Made by a program: the position numbers and the translations under genes. From Roseinatronobacter ekhonensis (GTDB lineage Bacteria > Pseudomonadota > Alphaproteobacteria > Rhodobacterales > Rhodobacteraceae): DNA of 64,000 nt. The stretch covers positions 1 through 64,000 of the forward strand of contig NZ_UIHC01000004.1 in the NCBI RefSeq assembly GCF_900499075.1. Direction: 5' to 3'. Shown here piece by piece: positions 8,368-16,977 of this stretch; position 1 is the first letter of the stretch; each line of letters opens with the position of its first letter. The notes beneath the pieces were generated by a model. It saw nothing but the letters and a program-made list of their open reading frames with translations. It had not been told where the DNA came from and made no database searches.

Positions 8368-9083
8368 ATCTGCTTTTGCCACCAGCCGCGCCCGCCGCGC
8401 GGGTCCACATAGATCACGATCACGTCGCCCACCGTGTGGGCCAGCGCCAGATCGGGGCGCGAAATCAGGGATTTGCCCGCCAAGCCTGTCGCATCCTGCC
8501 ATGCCACGCGGTAGCGCGCGCGCCCGTTCACCCGCAGCGGCAGTTTGCGGATTTGCGTGACGCGTGCCTCGCGCACCTCGCCATGCAAAAGCGCGCGCCG
8601 GGCAGAGCCGACGCGCCCCCAGCCCCAAACCAGCCCCCCCAGCGCGACCAGATCCAAAACGCCGCCCGCCAGCCCGAAAAACACCACACCCAACATGTCG
8701 TGCTTGGGGTCGAGCGTGTTCCGCTCCGGCTGGTTCCAGATATAGGTGACGGGCAGATAATCGCCCTCTTGCGTGGCAAGATACACCCCGCGCCCAACTG
8801 ACTGGCGCGTGGTGATGACATCGCTATAGCCCTCGGGACGAAAGCTGTGGGTTAGGTAGTAGGTGAGCGTCTGATCCCCGTCGGAATCGCGCCGCCGCAC
8901 GATCTCGCGCGCGATCACCTCGGTTTCGCCGACCACGCCGTCGCGCTGCAATGCCCGGTAATCGGTCCATGACACCCAGGCGACCACCGTGAACGCCAGC
9001 CCCAACACCAGCGGCACCGCCAGCCAAACAAGGCCAAGCCGCCAGAACAGGCGCGGGTAGGAAAGGGGTTTGCGATCCATCAT
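8364..9083 (-). CDS. DUF3592-like membrane protein
   Basis: A 239-residue protein with a transmembrane helix near residues 12-36 ([21 protein letters not shown]) and a second near 125-150 ([20 protein letters not shown]). Two extramembrane beta-rich segments flank the second helix, the repeated half-domain layout of DUF3592. No catalytic motif is visible and the function is unknown. The start at 9083 (MMDRKPLSY) is the first ATG before the first membrane segment; the ribosome site is weak. The frame stays open to 10118 antisense to valS, but that part is not coding. Confidence 0.7.
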   Translation of the reverse strand: MMDRKPLSYPRLFWRLGLVWLAVPLVLGLAFTVVAWVSWTDYRALQRDGVVGETEVIAREIVRRRDSDGDQTLTYYLTHSFRPEGYSDVITTRQSVGRGVYLATQEGDYLPVTYIWNQPERNTLDPKHDMLGVVFFGLAGGVLDLVALGGLVWGWGRVGSARRALLHGEVREARVTQIRKLPLRVNGRARYRVAWQDATGLAGKSLISRPDLALAHTVGDVIVIYVDPRGGRGWWQKQI

Positions 9084-9185
9084 GACGCATATCTTGCCCA
9101 TACGCGCGCAAAAGCCAAGCGGGGCTTTTCCTTGGCGGCATCGGGCGCTAAACACAGGGCCGAACCGACAGGCAAGGGCGCACCC

Positions 9186-12100
9186 ATGGGCATGGACAAA
9201 ACATTCGACGCGGCATCGGCAGAGCAACGCATCGCAGCACTTTGGGACCGCGAAGGCGCGTTCAAAGCGGGTGCGAACAAGCGCCGCGACGACAGCTTTT
9301 GCGTGATGATCCCGCCGCCCAATGTGACCGGCAGCCTGCATATGGGGCACGCGTTCAACAACACGTTGCAGGATATTCTGGTGCGCTGGCACCGGATGCG
9401 CGGGTTCGACACGCTCTGGCAGCCGGGGCAGGACCACGCGGGCATCGCCACGCAAATGGTCGTGGAACGCGGTCTGGCCGCCGAGGGCAAAAAGCGCACC
9501 GATTTCACCCGCGAGGCGTTTCTGGCCAAGGTCTGGGAGTGGAAAGCGCAGTCGGGCGGCACCATCATCAACCAGTTGCAACGGCTTGGCGCAAGCTGCG
9601 ACTGGTCGCGCAATGCCTTTACCATGTCGGGCGCTCCGGGTGCTCCGGCTGGTGAAGACGGCAATTTCCACGATGCCGTCATCAAGGTGTTCGTGGAAAT
9701 GTACAACAAGGGCCTGATCTATCGGGGCAAGCGGCTGGTCAACTGGGACCCGCATTTCGAGACCGCGATTTCCGATCTGGAAGTCGAGAATATCGAGACT
9801 GATGGTCATATGTGGCACTTCAAATACCCGCTCGCGGGCGGGGTCACGTATCGCTATGTCGAGAAGGACGAGGATGGCACGGTCGTGGTTGACGAAGACC
9901 GCGATTATATCTCCATCGCCACCACTCGGCCCGAAACCATGCTGGGTGACGGCGCGGTGGCGGTTCATCCGTCGGATGAACGCTATGCGCCAATTGTCGG
10001 GAAACTCTGTGAAATTCCGGTTGGGCCGAAAGAGCACCGCCGCCTGATCCCGATCATCACCGATGAGTATCCGGACCCCGAGTTTGGCTCTGGTGCGGTC
10101 AAGATCACGGGGGCGCATGACGCCAATGACTATGGCGTCGCCAAGCGCGCGGGCATTCCGATGTACCGGTTGATGGACACGCGCGCGCAGATGCGCAGCG
10201 ACGGCGCGCCCTATGCCGAGGCGGCGGCAATTGCGGGCGCTGTGGCGCGCGGAGAGCGGGATGTGTCAGAGGCAGAGGCGGATGCGCTCAACCTTGTCCC
10301 CGACCACTTGCGCGGATTGGACCGGTATGAGGCCCGCAAGGCGGTTGTTGCGGAAATCACCTCCGAAGGACTGGCGGTGATGACCACGCCCGACGACCCG
10401 CGCTTGGGGTCGGCCGCCGCGAAACCCGCCCCGGCCGCAGAGCCGGGGCCTCCGGGGGCTGACCAAGAGGTCCCGGATCAGGTCCGGGACGCGCTGGTGC
10501 CTTTGGTCGAGGCGAAGAAGATCATGCAACCCTTTGGGGATCGTTCGAAAACCGTGATCGAGCCGATGCTGACCGACCAGTGGTTTGTCGATGCAGCAGA
10601 TGATCGTCTTGTAGGCCGTGCGCTGGACGCAGTGCGCGACGGGCGTGTCAAAATCATGCCCGAGAGCGGCGAGAAGACTTATTTTCATTGGCTGGAGAAT
10701 ATCGAACCGTGGTGTATTTCCCGCCAGTTGTGGTGGGGGCACCAGATTCCGGTTTGGTATGGGCCGAAGGTTTCCGATGAGGGCGAACTCATCCGAGATG
10801 AGTCCGAGATTTTCTGCGGTGTAGATTTCGAAGAAGTTAAGCTAAATGCAATAGCCTTTTACAAGGATCGTCTCGGCTGGATTGACGAGATTGAGGAGTT
10901 TGACAGGGATAAACATCCACACATGTCAGAAGCGTCTACAGCCAATCTATGGAACTTTCTTAAAGTTCCTGAAACTGCGCCAAGACCGCAGCCGAAAAAC
11001 TGGGCCTTCGCATGGCAAGAAAGGAAGCTTAGGATCGGTCGCGACCCCGACGTCCTCGACACTTGGTTCTCCTCCGGCCTCTGGCCCATCGGCACGCTGG
11101 GTTGGCCCGATCAAACCGATGAACTGAAACGTTTTTTCCCCACATCCGTGCTCGTCACCGGCCAAGACATCCTGTTCTTCTGGGTCGCGCGCATGATGAT
11201 GATGCAGCTTGCCGTAGTGGGCGAGGTGCCGTTCCGCGATGTCTACCTGCACGGGCTGGTCCGCGACGCCAAGGGCAAGAAGATGTCCAAGTCCTTGGGC
11301 AATGTCGTCGACCCGCTCGAGATTATCGACGATTACGGCGCCGATGCCCTGCGCTTCACCAATGCCGCCATGGCCAGCCTTGGTGGCGTGCTGAAGCTGG
11401 ATACGCAGCGCATTGCGGGCTACCGCAACTTTACCACCAAGCTGTGGAACGCCTGCCGCTTTGCCGAGATGAACGGGGTTTGGGAGGGGCATAGCACCCA
11501 AGCCGCCGCCCCGCAGGCGCAGGCGACCGTCAACCGCTGGATCATATCCGAGACCGCGAAGGTCCGTGAAACGGTGGATGCCGCGCTGGACGACTACCGC
11601 TTCAACGATGCCGCCAGCGCACTATACGGCTTTGTCTGGGGCAAGGTCTGCGACTGGTATGTCGAATTCGCCAAACCGCTCTTCGATGGCGAGGACGCCG
11701 CCGAGACGCGCGCGACCATGGCTTGGGTTCTTGACCAATGCATGATCCTGCTGCATCCGATGATGCCGTTTATCACCGAAGAGCTTTGGGGCCTGACCGG
11801 CGCGCGCCAGAAGCTGTGCGCCCATGCCGACTGGCCGGAATACGGCGCGGACCTTGTCGATGATGCGGCGCTGCGCGAGATGACATGGGTGATCTCGCTG
11901 ATTGACGCGATACGCTCTGCGCGGGCGCAGTTGCGGGTGCCGGTCGGGCTGAAGCTGAACATGGTGCAGCTTGATCTGGACGACGCGGGCCGCGCGGCGC
12001 TGTCGCGCAACATGGCGCTGGTGATGAAACTGGCGCGCATCGCCTCGCTGGAAGAGGTCGCGGACCTGCCCAAAGGCTCGATCACAGTTGCGGTGGAAGG

Positions 12101-12344
12101 CGGTAGTTTCGGCCTGCCGCTGGACGGCGTGATCGACATTGCGGCAGAGCGTGCACGGCTTGAAAAGTCGCTCGCCAAGGCCGAGAAAGAGCGCGGAGGG
12201 ATCGAGGGACGGTTGAAGAACCCGAAATTCGTGGCCTCTGCGCCCGAAGAGGTCGTGACCGAGGCCCGCGAGAATGCGGCGCTGCTGGCGGATGAAATCG
12301 CGCGGCTGTCCGAGGCTGTCAGCCGTCTGCGCGAATTGGGCTAG
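9186..12344 (+). CDS. valS: Valyl-tRNA synthetase with two unusual insertions
   Basis: Class I aminoacyl-tRNA synthetase that charges tRNA-Val and edits mischarged threonine. At 1052 residues it is longer than usual (about 950-1000). The HIGH-type motif is [15 protein letters not shown] (near 42), the editing domain lies at about 200-400, [13 protein letters not shown] precedes [11 protein letters not shown] (near 700), and the tail has the ValS coiled coil ([16 protein letters not shown]). Two extra segments stand out: a proline/alanine-rich stretch near 410-440 encoded by two hairpins, and about 60 additional residues between PVWYGP and DVLDTWF encoded by low-GC DNA. The start at 9186 has AAGGG eight bases upstream. 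Confidence 0.95.
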   Translation: MGMDKTFDAASAEQRIAALWDREGAFKAGANKRRDDSFCVMIPPPNVTGSLHMGHAFNNTLQDILVRWHRMRGFDTLWQPGQDHAGIATQMVVERGLAAEGKKRTDFTREAFLAKVWEWKAQSGGTIINQLQRLGASCDWSRNAFTMSGAPGAPAGEDGNFHDAVIKVFVEMYNKGLIYRGKRLVNWDPHFETAISDLEVENIETDGHMWHFKYPLAGGVTYRYVEKDEDGTVVVDEDRDYISIATTRPETMLGDGAVAVHPSDERYAPIVGKLCEIPVGPKEHRRLIPIITDEYPDPEFGSGAVKITGAHDANDYGVAKRAGIPMYRLMDTRAQMRSDGAPYAEAAAIAGAVARGERDVSEAEADALNLVPDHLRGLDRYEARKAVVAEITSEGLAVMTTPDDPRLGSAAAKPAPAAEPGPPGADQEVPDQVRDALVPLVEAKKIMQPFGDRSKTVIEPMLTDQWFVDAADDRLVGRALDAVRDGRVKIMPESGEKTYFHWLENIEPWCISRQLWWGHQIPVWYGPKVSDEGELIRDESEIFCGVDFEEVKLNAIAFYKDRLGWIDEIEEFDRDKHPHMSEASTANLWNFLKVPETAPRPQPKNWAFAWQERKLRIGRDPDVLDTWFSSGLWPIGTLGWPDQTDELKRFFPTSVLVTGQDILFFWVARMMMMQLAVVGEVPFRDVYLHGLVRDAKGKKMSKSLGNVVDPLEIIDDYGADALRFTNAAMASLGGVLKLDTQRIAGYRNFTTKLWNACRFAEMNGVWEGHSTQAAAPQAQATVNRWIISETAKVRETVDAALDDYRFNDAASALYGFVWGKVCDWYVEFAKPLFDGEDAAETRATMAWVLDQCMILLHPMMPFITEELWGLTGARQKLCAHADWPEYGADLVDDAALREMTWVISLIDAIRSARAQLRVPVGLKLNMVQLDLDDAGRAALSRNMALVMKLARIASLEEVADLPKGSITVAVEGGSFGLPLDGVIDIAAERARLEKSLAKAEKERGGIEGRLKNPKFVASAPEEVVTEARENAALLADEIARLSEAVSRLRELG
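10428..10490. repeat. Two adjacent palindromic repeat units inside valS
   Basis: Two perfect inverted repeats lie in frame in the coding sequence. The first is GCCCCGGC (10428-10435) with GCCGGGGC (10442-10449), loop of 6. The second is GTCCCGGA (10470-10477) with TCCGGGAC (10483-10490), loop of 5. They encode a proline/alanine-rich linker ([19 protein letters not shown]) not expected in ValS. They look like a dispersed intergenic palindrome that has landed inside a gene without breaking the frame. Confidence 0.6.
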
Positions 12345-12910
12345 GGTTTGGCCGCCCGGCTTGCCGGGCGGAAGTCGACACAGAAAGCGGCCATGTCGGG
12401 CGCAGCCAGCAAGGTTTGCGTGCAGTGGCAATAGGCCTGCGCGCCGCCAGGTTCGCAATGGTCGCAATCCGAACAGGTCCCGAATGTCGGTACGCCGCGC
12501 TGCCCCGCGATCTCTGTCACGGCATGGCGCACGGCCTTTGCAAGGCTGTCTTGTTGGTCTGGCGGCAGGCCCGCCAGCACCTTGCGCAACCCACCCAACG
12601 GGTCACTGGCCAGCATGGATTGGCCAGCATCCGTCACCTCTATCAGCGCGCTGCGCCCGTCGCTGCCATGGGTTTTGCGTGCCAGCAGCCCCATGCCGAC
12701 CAGCGCCTTGACGGTTTGCGACGCGGTCCCGCGCGTGGTGGCGTGGAATTCGGAAAACGCAGAGGGCGTGCGCGAGAACGGATTGGCACGCGCGAAATAG
12801 CGCAGCGCGGTCCATTGCGCGGCCGTTAATGGGCTGTTGGCCGCGCTTTGGGCGAGGCGGGCCAGATGCACCAGCAGATCAGCCAGATCGTCGGGGGGCG
12901 TGTGTGTCAT
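12341..12910 (-). CDS. MarR-family regulator with C-terminal cysteine cluster
   Basis: A 189-residue winged-helix regulator. The MarR domain covers about 5-115, with the recognition helix near [21 protein letters not shown] and the wing near [13 protein letters not shown]. The last 45 residues carry a cysteine-rich motif (CSDCDHC, then YCHC and FC), which suggests metal or Fe-S binding or thiol sensing. It is divergent from rpoH with 99 bases between, and a 15-base palindrome there is a likely operator. The stop overlaps the valS stop by four bases. No Shine-Dalgarno sequence precedes the ATG, and the upstream bases are anti-SD-like (CCTCCTT). Confidence 0.85.
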   Translation of the reverse strand: MTHTPPDDLADLLVHLARLAQSAANSPLTAAQWTALRYFARANPFSRTPSAFSEFHATTRGTASQTVKALVGMGLLARKTHGSDGRSALIEVTDAGQSMLASDPLGGLRKVLAGLPPDQQDSLAKAVRHAVTEIAGQRGVPTFGTCSDCDHCEPGGAQAYCHCTQTLLAAPDMAAFCVDFRPASRAAKP

Positions 12911-12961
12911 GGCAAGGAGGTAATCCGCAGGCAGGGCGTTGACAAGATCCGCCCGTAACTG

Positions 12962-12976
12962 ATAGCGATACGCTAT
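12962..12976. promoter_or_regulatory. Palindromic operator candidate between marR and rpoH
   Basis: ATAGCG-ATA-CGCTAT is a perfect 15-base palindrome that overlaps TATAAT (12974-12979), a possible -10 element for rpoH. MarR proteins bind such inverted repeats and often control their own gene and a divergent neighbour. The assignment to this MarR protein is inferred from position only. Confidence 0.5.
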
Positions 12977-13009
12977 AATATCGAAACGCTACTACATGGA
13001 GCTGCCGCC

Positions 13010-13879
13010 ATGACCGCCGCAAAATCTGCCCGTGACCCGCATACCAGCCGCTATATCCGCACTGCCATGGCAGAAGATATGCTTGACGCAGATACGGAAC
13101 ACGCTTTGGCAATCGCGTGGCGGGACAATCGCGACGAGGCTGCGCTGCACCGCCTGATCACCGCGTATACGCGGCTTGCGGTGTCGGTGGCTGGGCGGTT
13201 CCGGCGCTATGGCTTTCCGCTGGATGACCTGATCCAGCAGGGTAATCTTGGGCTGATGCGCGCGGCAGAGAAATACGACCCCGAAAACGGCGCGCGGTTT
13301 TCGACCTATGCAGCATGGTGGATCAGGGCGTCGATGCAGGAATATGTCATGCGCAACTGGTCGGTGGTGCGCACCGCCACGAATGCTGCACAGAAAAAAC
13401 TGTTTTTCCACCTGCGCAAAACGCTCGCCAAGATGGATGATGGCGAAGTGCGGCGCGAAGAGGTGTCTGCCACGGTGGCGCGCGCGCTTGATGTGCCAGA
13501 GGAACAGGTGCAGATCATGCTGGGGCGGATGTCGGGCCATGACCTGTCGCTGAACACGCCCCAATCGGGCGAGGATGACGGGCGCGACTGGATGGACACC
13601 ATTGTCGATGACACCGCACCCACCGAGGACCGTGTGCTGGACGATCTGGAAGGCCGCCGTCGCCGCAAGCTGCTTTACGGCGCGGTCGAGCGTTTGCCTG
13701 CGCGCGAACAGCGCATCGTGCTCGAACGACACCTGAGCGATAGCCCACGCACGTTGGCCGAAATCGGTGCGGACATGGGCATATCCAAGGAACGCGTCCG
13801 CCAATTGGAAGAGCGCGCCTTGGAACGTGTGACACGGCAGGTCCGGGCCGACAGCACGCCAACAGGGCTTTTTGCTTGA
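13010..13879 (+). CDS. rpoH: RpoH-type (sigma-32) RNA polymerase sigma factor, RpoHII-like
   Basis: A 289-residue group 3 sigma factor for stress promoters. Region 1.2/2.1 starts near 50, region 2.2-2.4 is LDDLIQQGNLGLMRAAEKYDP followed by FSTYAAWWIRASMQEYVMRNW and SVVRTATNAAQKKLFFHLRK (the last segment is typical of RpoH). Region 4.2 is AEIGADMGISKERVRQLEERAL. In Rhodobacter relatives a second RpoH (RpoHII) serves photooxidative stress; I assign the subtype only by family context. The ATG at 13010 has GGAG eight bases upstream. The gene shares its upstream region with a cysteine-rich MarR protein, which may link it to redox or metal signals. Confidence 0.9.
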   Translation: MTAAKSARDPHTSRYIRTAMAEDMLDADTEHALAIAWRDNRDEAALHRLITAYTRLAVSVAGRFRRYGFPLDDLIQQGNLGLMRAAEKYDPENGARFSTYAAWWIRASMQEYVMRNWSVVRTATNAAQKKLFFHLRKTLAKMDDGEVRREEVSATVARALDVPEEQVQIMLGRMSGHDLSLNTPQSGEDDGRDWMDTIVDDTAPTEDRVLDDLEGRRRRKLLYGAVERLPAREQRIVLERHLSDSPRTLAEIGADMGISKERVRQLEERALERVTRQVRADSTPTGLFA

Positions 13880-13909
13880 CGCGCGTGCCGTATGGCGTAA
13901 CTGCCGCCT

Positions 13910-14308
13910 ATGAATTTCAGCCATAGCCGAAATAAATGGGTTGGGTTTGCGGCATCTGTGCTGTTGGCGGGGCTTGTGACCGCGTTGCTGCTGATGCCGG
14001 TTTCGGGGGGCAAACCCTGGCCGGTGCCCCATGTCGACAAGGCAATCCATGCGGGTTTGTTTTTCGCCGTGGCGCTTCCGGCCATGCTTGTCGCCGTGCC
14101 GCGGTTGCACTGGGCGCTGTGGGCTTTGGTCGTTGGCTATAGCGGCGTGACAGAAATTATGCAGCCGTGGTTCGGACGGGGCGCGGACCCGATGGATCTG
14201 GCGGCAAACGCGACTGGTGCAGCTTTGGCGCTGGGGGTCGCGCGCTGGCGTTTTCGCTCAAAAGCGGCCAAGGTCGAACAGAACCAGCGGGCCAAGGCTG
14301 AGCACTGA
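13910..14308 (+). CDS. VanZ-like small membrane protein
   Basis: A 132-residue protein with four hydrophobic segments (about 12-30, 45-65, 68-85 and 98-115). It has the VanZ-like pattern: HVDKAIHAGLFFAVALPAML, then a helix ending in GVTEIMQPWFGRGADPMDLAANATGA. The biochemical role of this family is not established. It follows rpoH by 30 bases on the same strand and could be co-transcribed. Its last 51 bases overlap, tail to tail, the end of the DUF2125 gene. Confidence 0.75.
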   Translation: MNFSHSRNKWVGFAASVLLAGLVTALLLMPVSGGKPWPVPHVDKAIHAGLFFAVALPAMLVAVPRLHWALWALVVGYSGVTEIMQPWFGRGADPMDLAANATGAALALGVARWRFRSKAAKVEQNQRAKAEH

Positions 14309-15148
14309 GGCATCCATCGCCAGTGGCAAGATCAGGTCATCGCCGTTGCTCATACTGGCTGCCATCATTTGTACCATAGGGGCCTGATCGGGCGGGATCA
14401 GCCCTGTTGCTTGCATCTGTGCCAGCATCGTGCGCCATCCCGTCACGGTCAGGGTGATCTGGCCGTCCAGCCGCCTGTCGTCGCGCAGGGTCGCGGTGCC
14501 GTCCAGACCAATGCGCGCGCCGTCCCACTCCAGAAAACTGTCTTGCAATGTGATCGTGGCAAGCTGGGCTGTGCCGCGCAAATCCGGGGCGTGGTCAAAC
14601 TCGAGCATCGCGTCCAGCGTGGCGCGGCGCAAGGGCTGGGGCAGGGCGCTTGAGGTCACGTCTTGCAGCGACAGGGTCAGGTTCCGGCGCGATGGTATGT
14701 CAGCGGGTGAGAGCGTCATTTCGAACTGGTCCACCGCGAGTGTTGCGCCGGGTCCGGTCAAACGCAGCGCATCCCCCCGGAGCTGTGCCGCATTCAGACG
14801 CAAGGCCGGATCGCTGTTTAGCGAGAAAGGCATGTCGCCCCCGCTGACCTGCCATTCGGTCCCCCGCTGCATCAGCGTCTGGGTGCCGGACAAAACGCCC
14901 TCGGCCCGAAACGGCCAATAGCTGGGCAGCGTTGCGCGCAGCCAAGCGGCTGACCAGCCAAGCGCAGGCAGCGCCGGGCGCGCCGCCGTCAGATCAAACC
15001 TTAGCGGGAACCCCGTCACCGCCACGTCGGACACCTGCACATCTTTGGCCGCCAAGCGCCCATGTTCGTGGCGCAGCACATAGGACGCGCCGCCCCAATA
15101 GGCGCAGAACATCGCACCGATGATGATCAATCCCAGAACGAAGCGCAT
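14258..15148 (-). CDS. DUF2125 family protein, membrane-anchored
   Basis: A 296-residue protein with one N-terminal membrane anchor or uncleaved signal (MRFVLGLIIIGAMFCAYWGG) and a long beta-rich periplasmic domain, characteristic of the alphaproteobacterial DUF2125 family. Conserved-looking parts are VSDVAVTGFPLRFDLTAARP and the repeated antiparallel strands that follow. The function is unknown; the beta-rich, AsmA-like appearance is my own comparison. The 3' end overlaps the VanZ gene by 51 bases on the opposite strand. Confidence 0.75.
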   Translation of the reverse strand: MRFVLGLIIIGAMFCAYWGGASYVLRHEHGRLAAKDVQVSDVAVTGFPLRFDLTAARPALPALGWSAAWLRATLPSYWPFRAEGVLSGTQTLMQRGTEWQVSGGDMPFSLNSDPALRLNAAQLRGDALRLTGPGATLAVDQFEMTLSPADIPSRRNLTLSLQDVTSSALPQPLRRATLDAMLEFDHAPDLRGTAQLATITLQDSFLEWDGARIGLDGTATLRDDRRLDGQITLTVTGWRTMLAQMQATGLIPPDQAPMVQMMAASMSNGDDLILPLAMDASVLSLGPLVLFDLGRF

Positions 15149-15213
15149 TGTGCATCCTTTTGACCTTGCCGCGATTCCTGTCTACACCGCGACCCTAGAC
15201 AGGAGCCAGCCTC

Positions 15214-15747
15214 ATGCCCGACAAGATTTGGATTTTCGGATACGGATCGCTGATCTGGAACCCCGGTTTTGCCCATGGCCAGACCCGCATCGCGCGGCTG
15301 GAAGGGTATGAGCGGTCCTTCTGCATGCGCTCCATCCATCATCGGGGCACACCCGCGCACCCCGGACTTGTGCTGGCGCTGGACGCGGGGACGGGCGGGT
15401 GCGAGGGGCTGGCCTTCGAAGTGGATGGCCGCATCGGAGAGGAAACGCTGGAATACTTGCGCGCGCGTGAACTGATTTCCGCCGCTTATCTGGAACGCAC
15501 GGTGCCGGTGGTGTTGCAGGATGGGCCGGTCGTGCAGGCGGTAACCTATGTCATTGACCGCGCGCATGGTCAGTATTGCGGCGGGCTGCCACTGGAAGAA
15601 CAGGCGCAGATCATCGCGCAAGCTAAGGGCGGGCGCGGCCCCAACCGCGACTACCTTGTAAACACCGCGCGCCATCTGGCCGATCTGGGCCTGCGCGACC
15701 CCGATCTGGACTGGCTATCCGCACGGGTGGAAGAGCTTTGCGCCTAG
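15214..15747 (+). CDS. ChaC-like gamma-glutamylcyclotransferase
   Basis: A 177-residue cytoplasmic enzyme of the ChaC type, which releases 5-oxoproline from glutathione. The substrate-loop motif is IFGYGSLIWNPGF at residues 7-19, followed by RSFCMRSIHHRGTPAHPGLVL. The catalytic acid is expected in the YLRARELISAAYLERTV region, and GPNRDYLVNTARHL is typical of the C-terminus. AGGAG precedes the ATG at 15214. A different cyclotransferase-fold protein is found at 57923-58483. Confidence 0.88.
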   Translation: MPDKIWIFGYGSLIWNPGFAHGQTRIARLEGYERSFCMRSIHHRGTPAHPGLVLALDAGTGGCEGLAFEVDGRIGEETLEYLRARELISAAYLERTVPVVLQDGPVVQAVTYVIDRAHGQYCGGLPLEEQAQIIAQAKGGRGPNRDYLVNTARHLADLGLRDPDLDWLSARVEELCA

Positions 15748-15751
15748 CACT

Positions 15752-15779
15752 GCCAAAGCCCGCCTTTGGGCGGCTTGGC
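15752..15779 (+). terminator. Hairpin behind the ChaC-like gene
   Basis: GCCAAAGCCCGCC pairs with GGGCGGCTTGGC across a short loop, directly after the stop at 15747. There is no U tract, so it may act as a processing or weak termination signal. The remainder of 15780-15934 holds no gene that I can support, only the promoter and ribosome site of the next gene. Confidence 0.4.
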
Positions 15780-15934
15780 GAATGGTGGGTTGGGCAGATT
15801 CGCCCTGCGGCACAAAAGAATTGACCGCGCTCGCACGCGCTCCCGTAGCGCCGCCCGCCGGGTCGATTTGCGTCCCCCCACTTTCGAACACCGCGATGCC
15901 TTCTTATCTGTCGGGAAAGTGAAGGAGGACCGCA

Positions 15935-16951
15935 ATGAGCACAGAGTCAGCAAAACTTCCGCCCGTAGACCCCACCCACGCCGCGATACTGGAAAGGTTT
16001 GGTGCCGAAATCAGCGCGCTTGATCCGATCGGTGCGCAGGTTACCGGGGTAGACTTTTCGTCGGCGGACACCTTTCCCGAAGACCTGCGCGAGGTGCTTG
16101 AACACGAAATGGCGCTGCGCGGCTTTGTTGTGTTCAAACACGACAAGCCGCTTGATGCCGAAGATTTCCTGCGCGCAAGCTGCCTGTGGGGTGGCCGGGA
16201 ACTGCACAGCACCCACGGCGTCCACCCGCAGACACCGGGCGGCAATCCGCATATTTTCAGGCTGTCCAATGACAGGGCGCATGGCATTCCCGATGTCGGG
16301 CCGCAATGGCACAATGACGGCAGTTTCCTGCCTGCCACGTTCTCGCATTCCGGCTACCAGATCATCCGACCCGCCGAAAAGGGCGGTGGCACGCATTTCG
16401 CGCATCAAGGGCTGGCGTTCGAGGCGCTTTCCGAGGATCGCCGCGAACGTTGGCGCCGCCTGTCATCTGTGAATTCTGCATCCGGCGTGGTGCATCCGTT
16501 GGTGCACCAGCACCCCGTGACTGGACAAAGCTGTATCTGGCTGCATCTGGGCATGACCGGTGCCGTTATCGAGAAACTTCCCGACCAAGACGGATTCAGT
16601 CTGCTGGGTGCGGAGGAAATGCGCGAGCTTTGCCGGGAATACAACGCCATCCTGAATGCCGGGCTGACGGATGGGTATGCCAAGGCTTATGAATATCACG
16701 CGAATGATTGCGTCTTTATCGACAATCTAGCGGTCGCGCATCGCGCGGCGCCTGAAGCGCATATGCCGGCTGAACAGCAAGGCTTGCGGATCATGCACCG
16801 CACCACCGTAAAAGGAGTGCAGGATCTTGCGCCCGATTTCGGATTGCCGCTGCATGTGAATATCGACGGCCCCAACCCGATCGGAGAGGGCGTCTGGCAA
16901 GGCGGCGGTGTGGGCTTTCGCTGGGAAGAAGGCATCCCGATGCGAAACTGA
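15935..16951 (+). CDS. TauD/TfdA-family Fe(II)/2-oxoglutarate-dependent dioxygenase
   Basis: A 338-residue non-haem iron oxygenase. The iron-binding H-x-D is in PQWHNDGSF (near residue 126), the distal histidine is in IDNLAVAHRAAPE (near 268), and the 2-oxoglutarate-binding arginine is probably in QGLRIMHRTTV. The jelly-roll core fits the TauD family, but the substrate (taurine, sulfonate or other) cannot be told. No transporter or sulfur gene lies next to it. GGAGG lies upstream of the ATG at 15935. It converges with the protease-like gene. Confidence 0.85.
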   Translation: MSTESAKLPPVDPTHAAILERFGAEISALDPIGAQVTGVDFSSADTFPEDLREVLEHEMALRGFVVFKHDKPLDAEDFLRASCLWGGRELHSTHGVHPQTPGGNPHIFRLSNDRAHGIPDVGPQWHNDGSFLPATFSHSGYQIIRPAEKGGGTHFAHQGLAFEALSEDRRERWRRLSSVNSASGVVHPLVHQHPVTGQSCIWLHLGMTGAVIEKLPDQDGFSLLGAEEMRELCREYNAILNAGLTDGYAKAYEYHANDCVFIDNLAVAHRAAPEAHMPAEQQGLRIMHRTTVKGVQDLAPDFGLPLHVNIDGPNPIGEGVWQGGGVGFRWEEGIPMRN

Positions 16952-16977
16952 TCCGCCCTGCCAGGCTTAGTGTTGCG

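Noticed and set aside
8364-10118. Long open minus-strand frame running from the DUF3592 gene across the 5' part of valS
   Set aside because: The part beyond 9083 is antisense to conserved ValS codons; it is a by-product of high GC.
10801-11040. valS low-GC insertion read as an intein
   Set aside because: It is far too short and lacks the terminal cysteine/serine and HN motifs.
12914-12920. AAGGAGG on the plus strand next to the marR start
   Set aside because: No start codon lies at the right distance downstream; probably chance.
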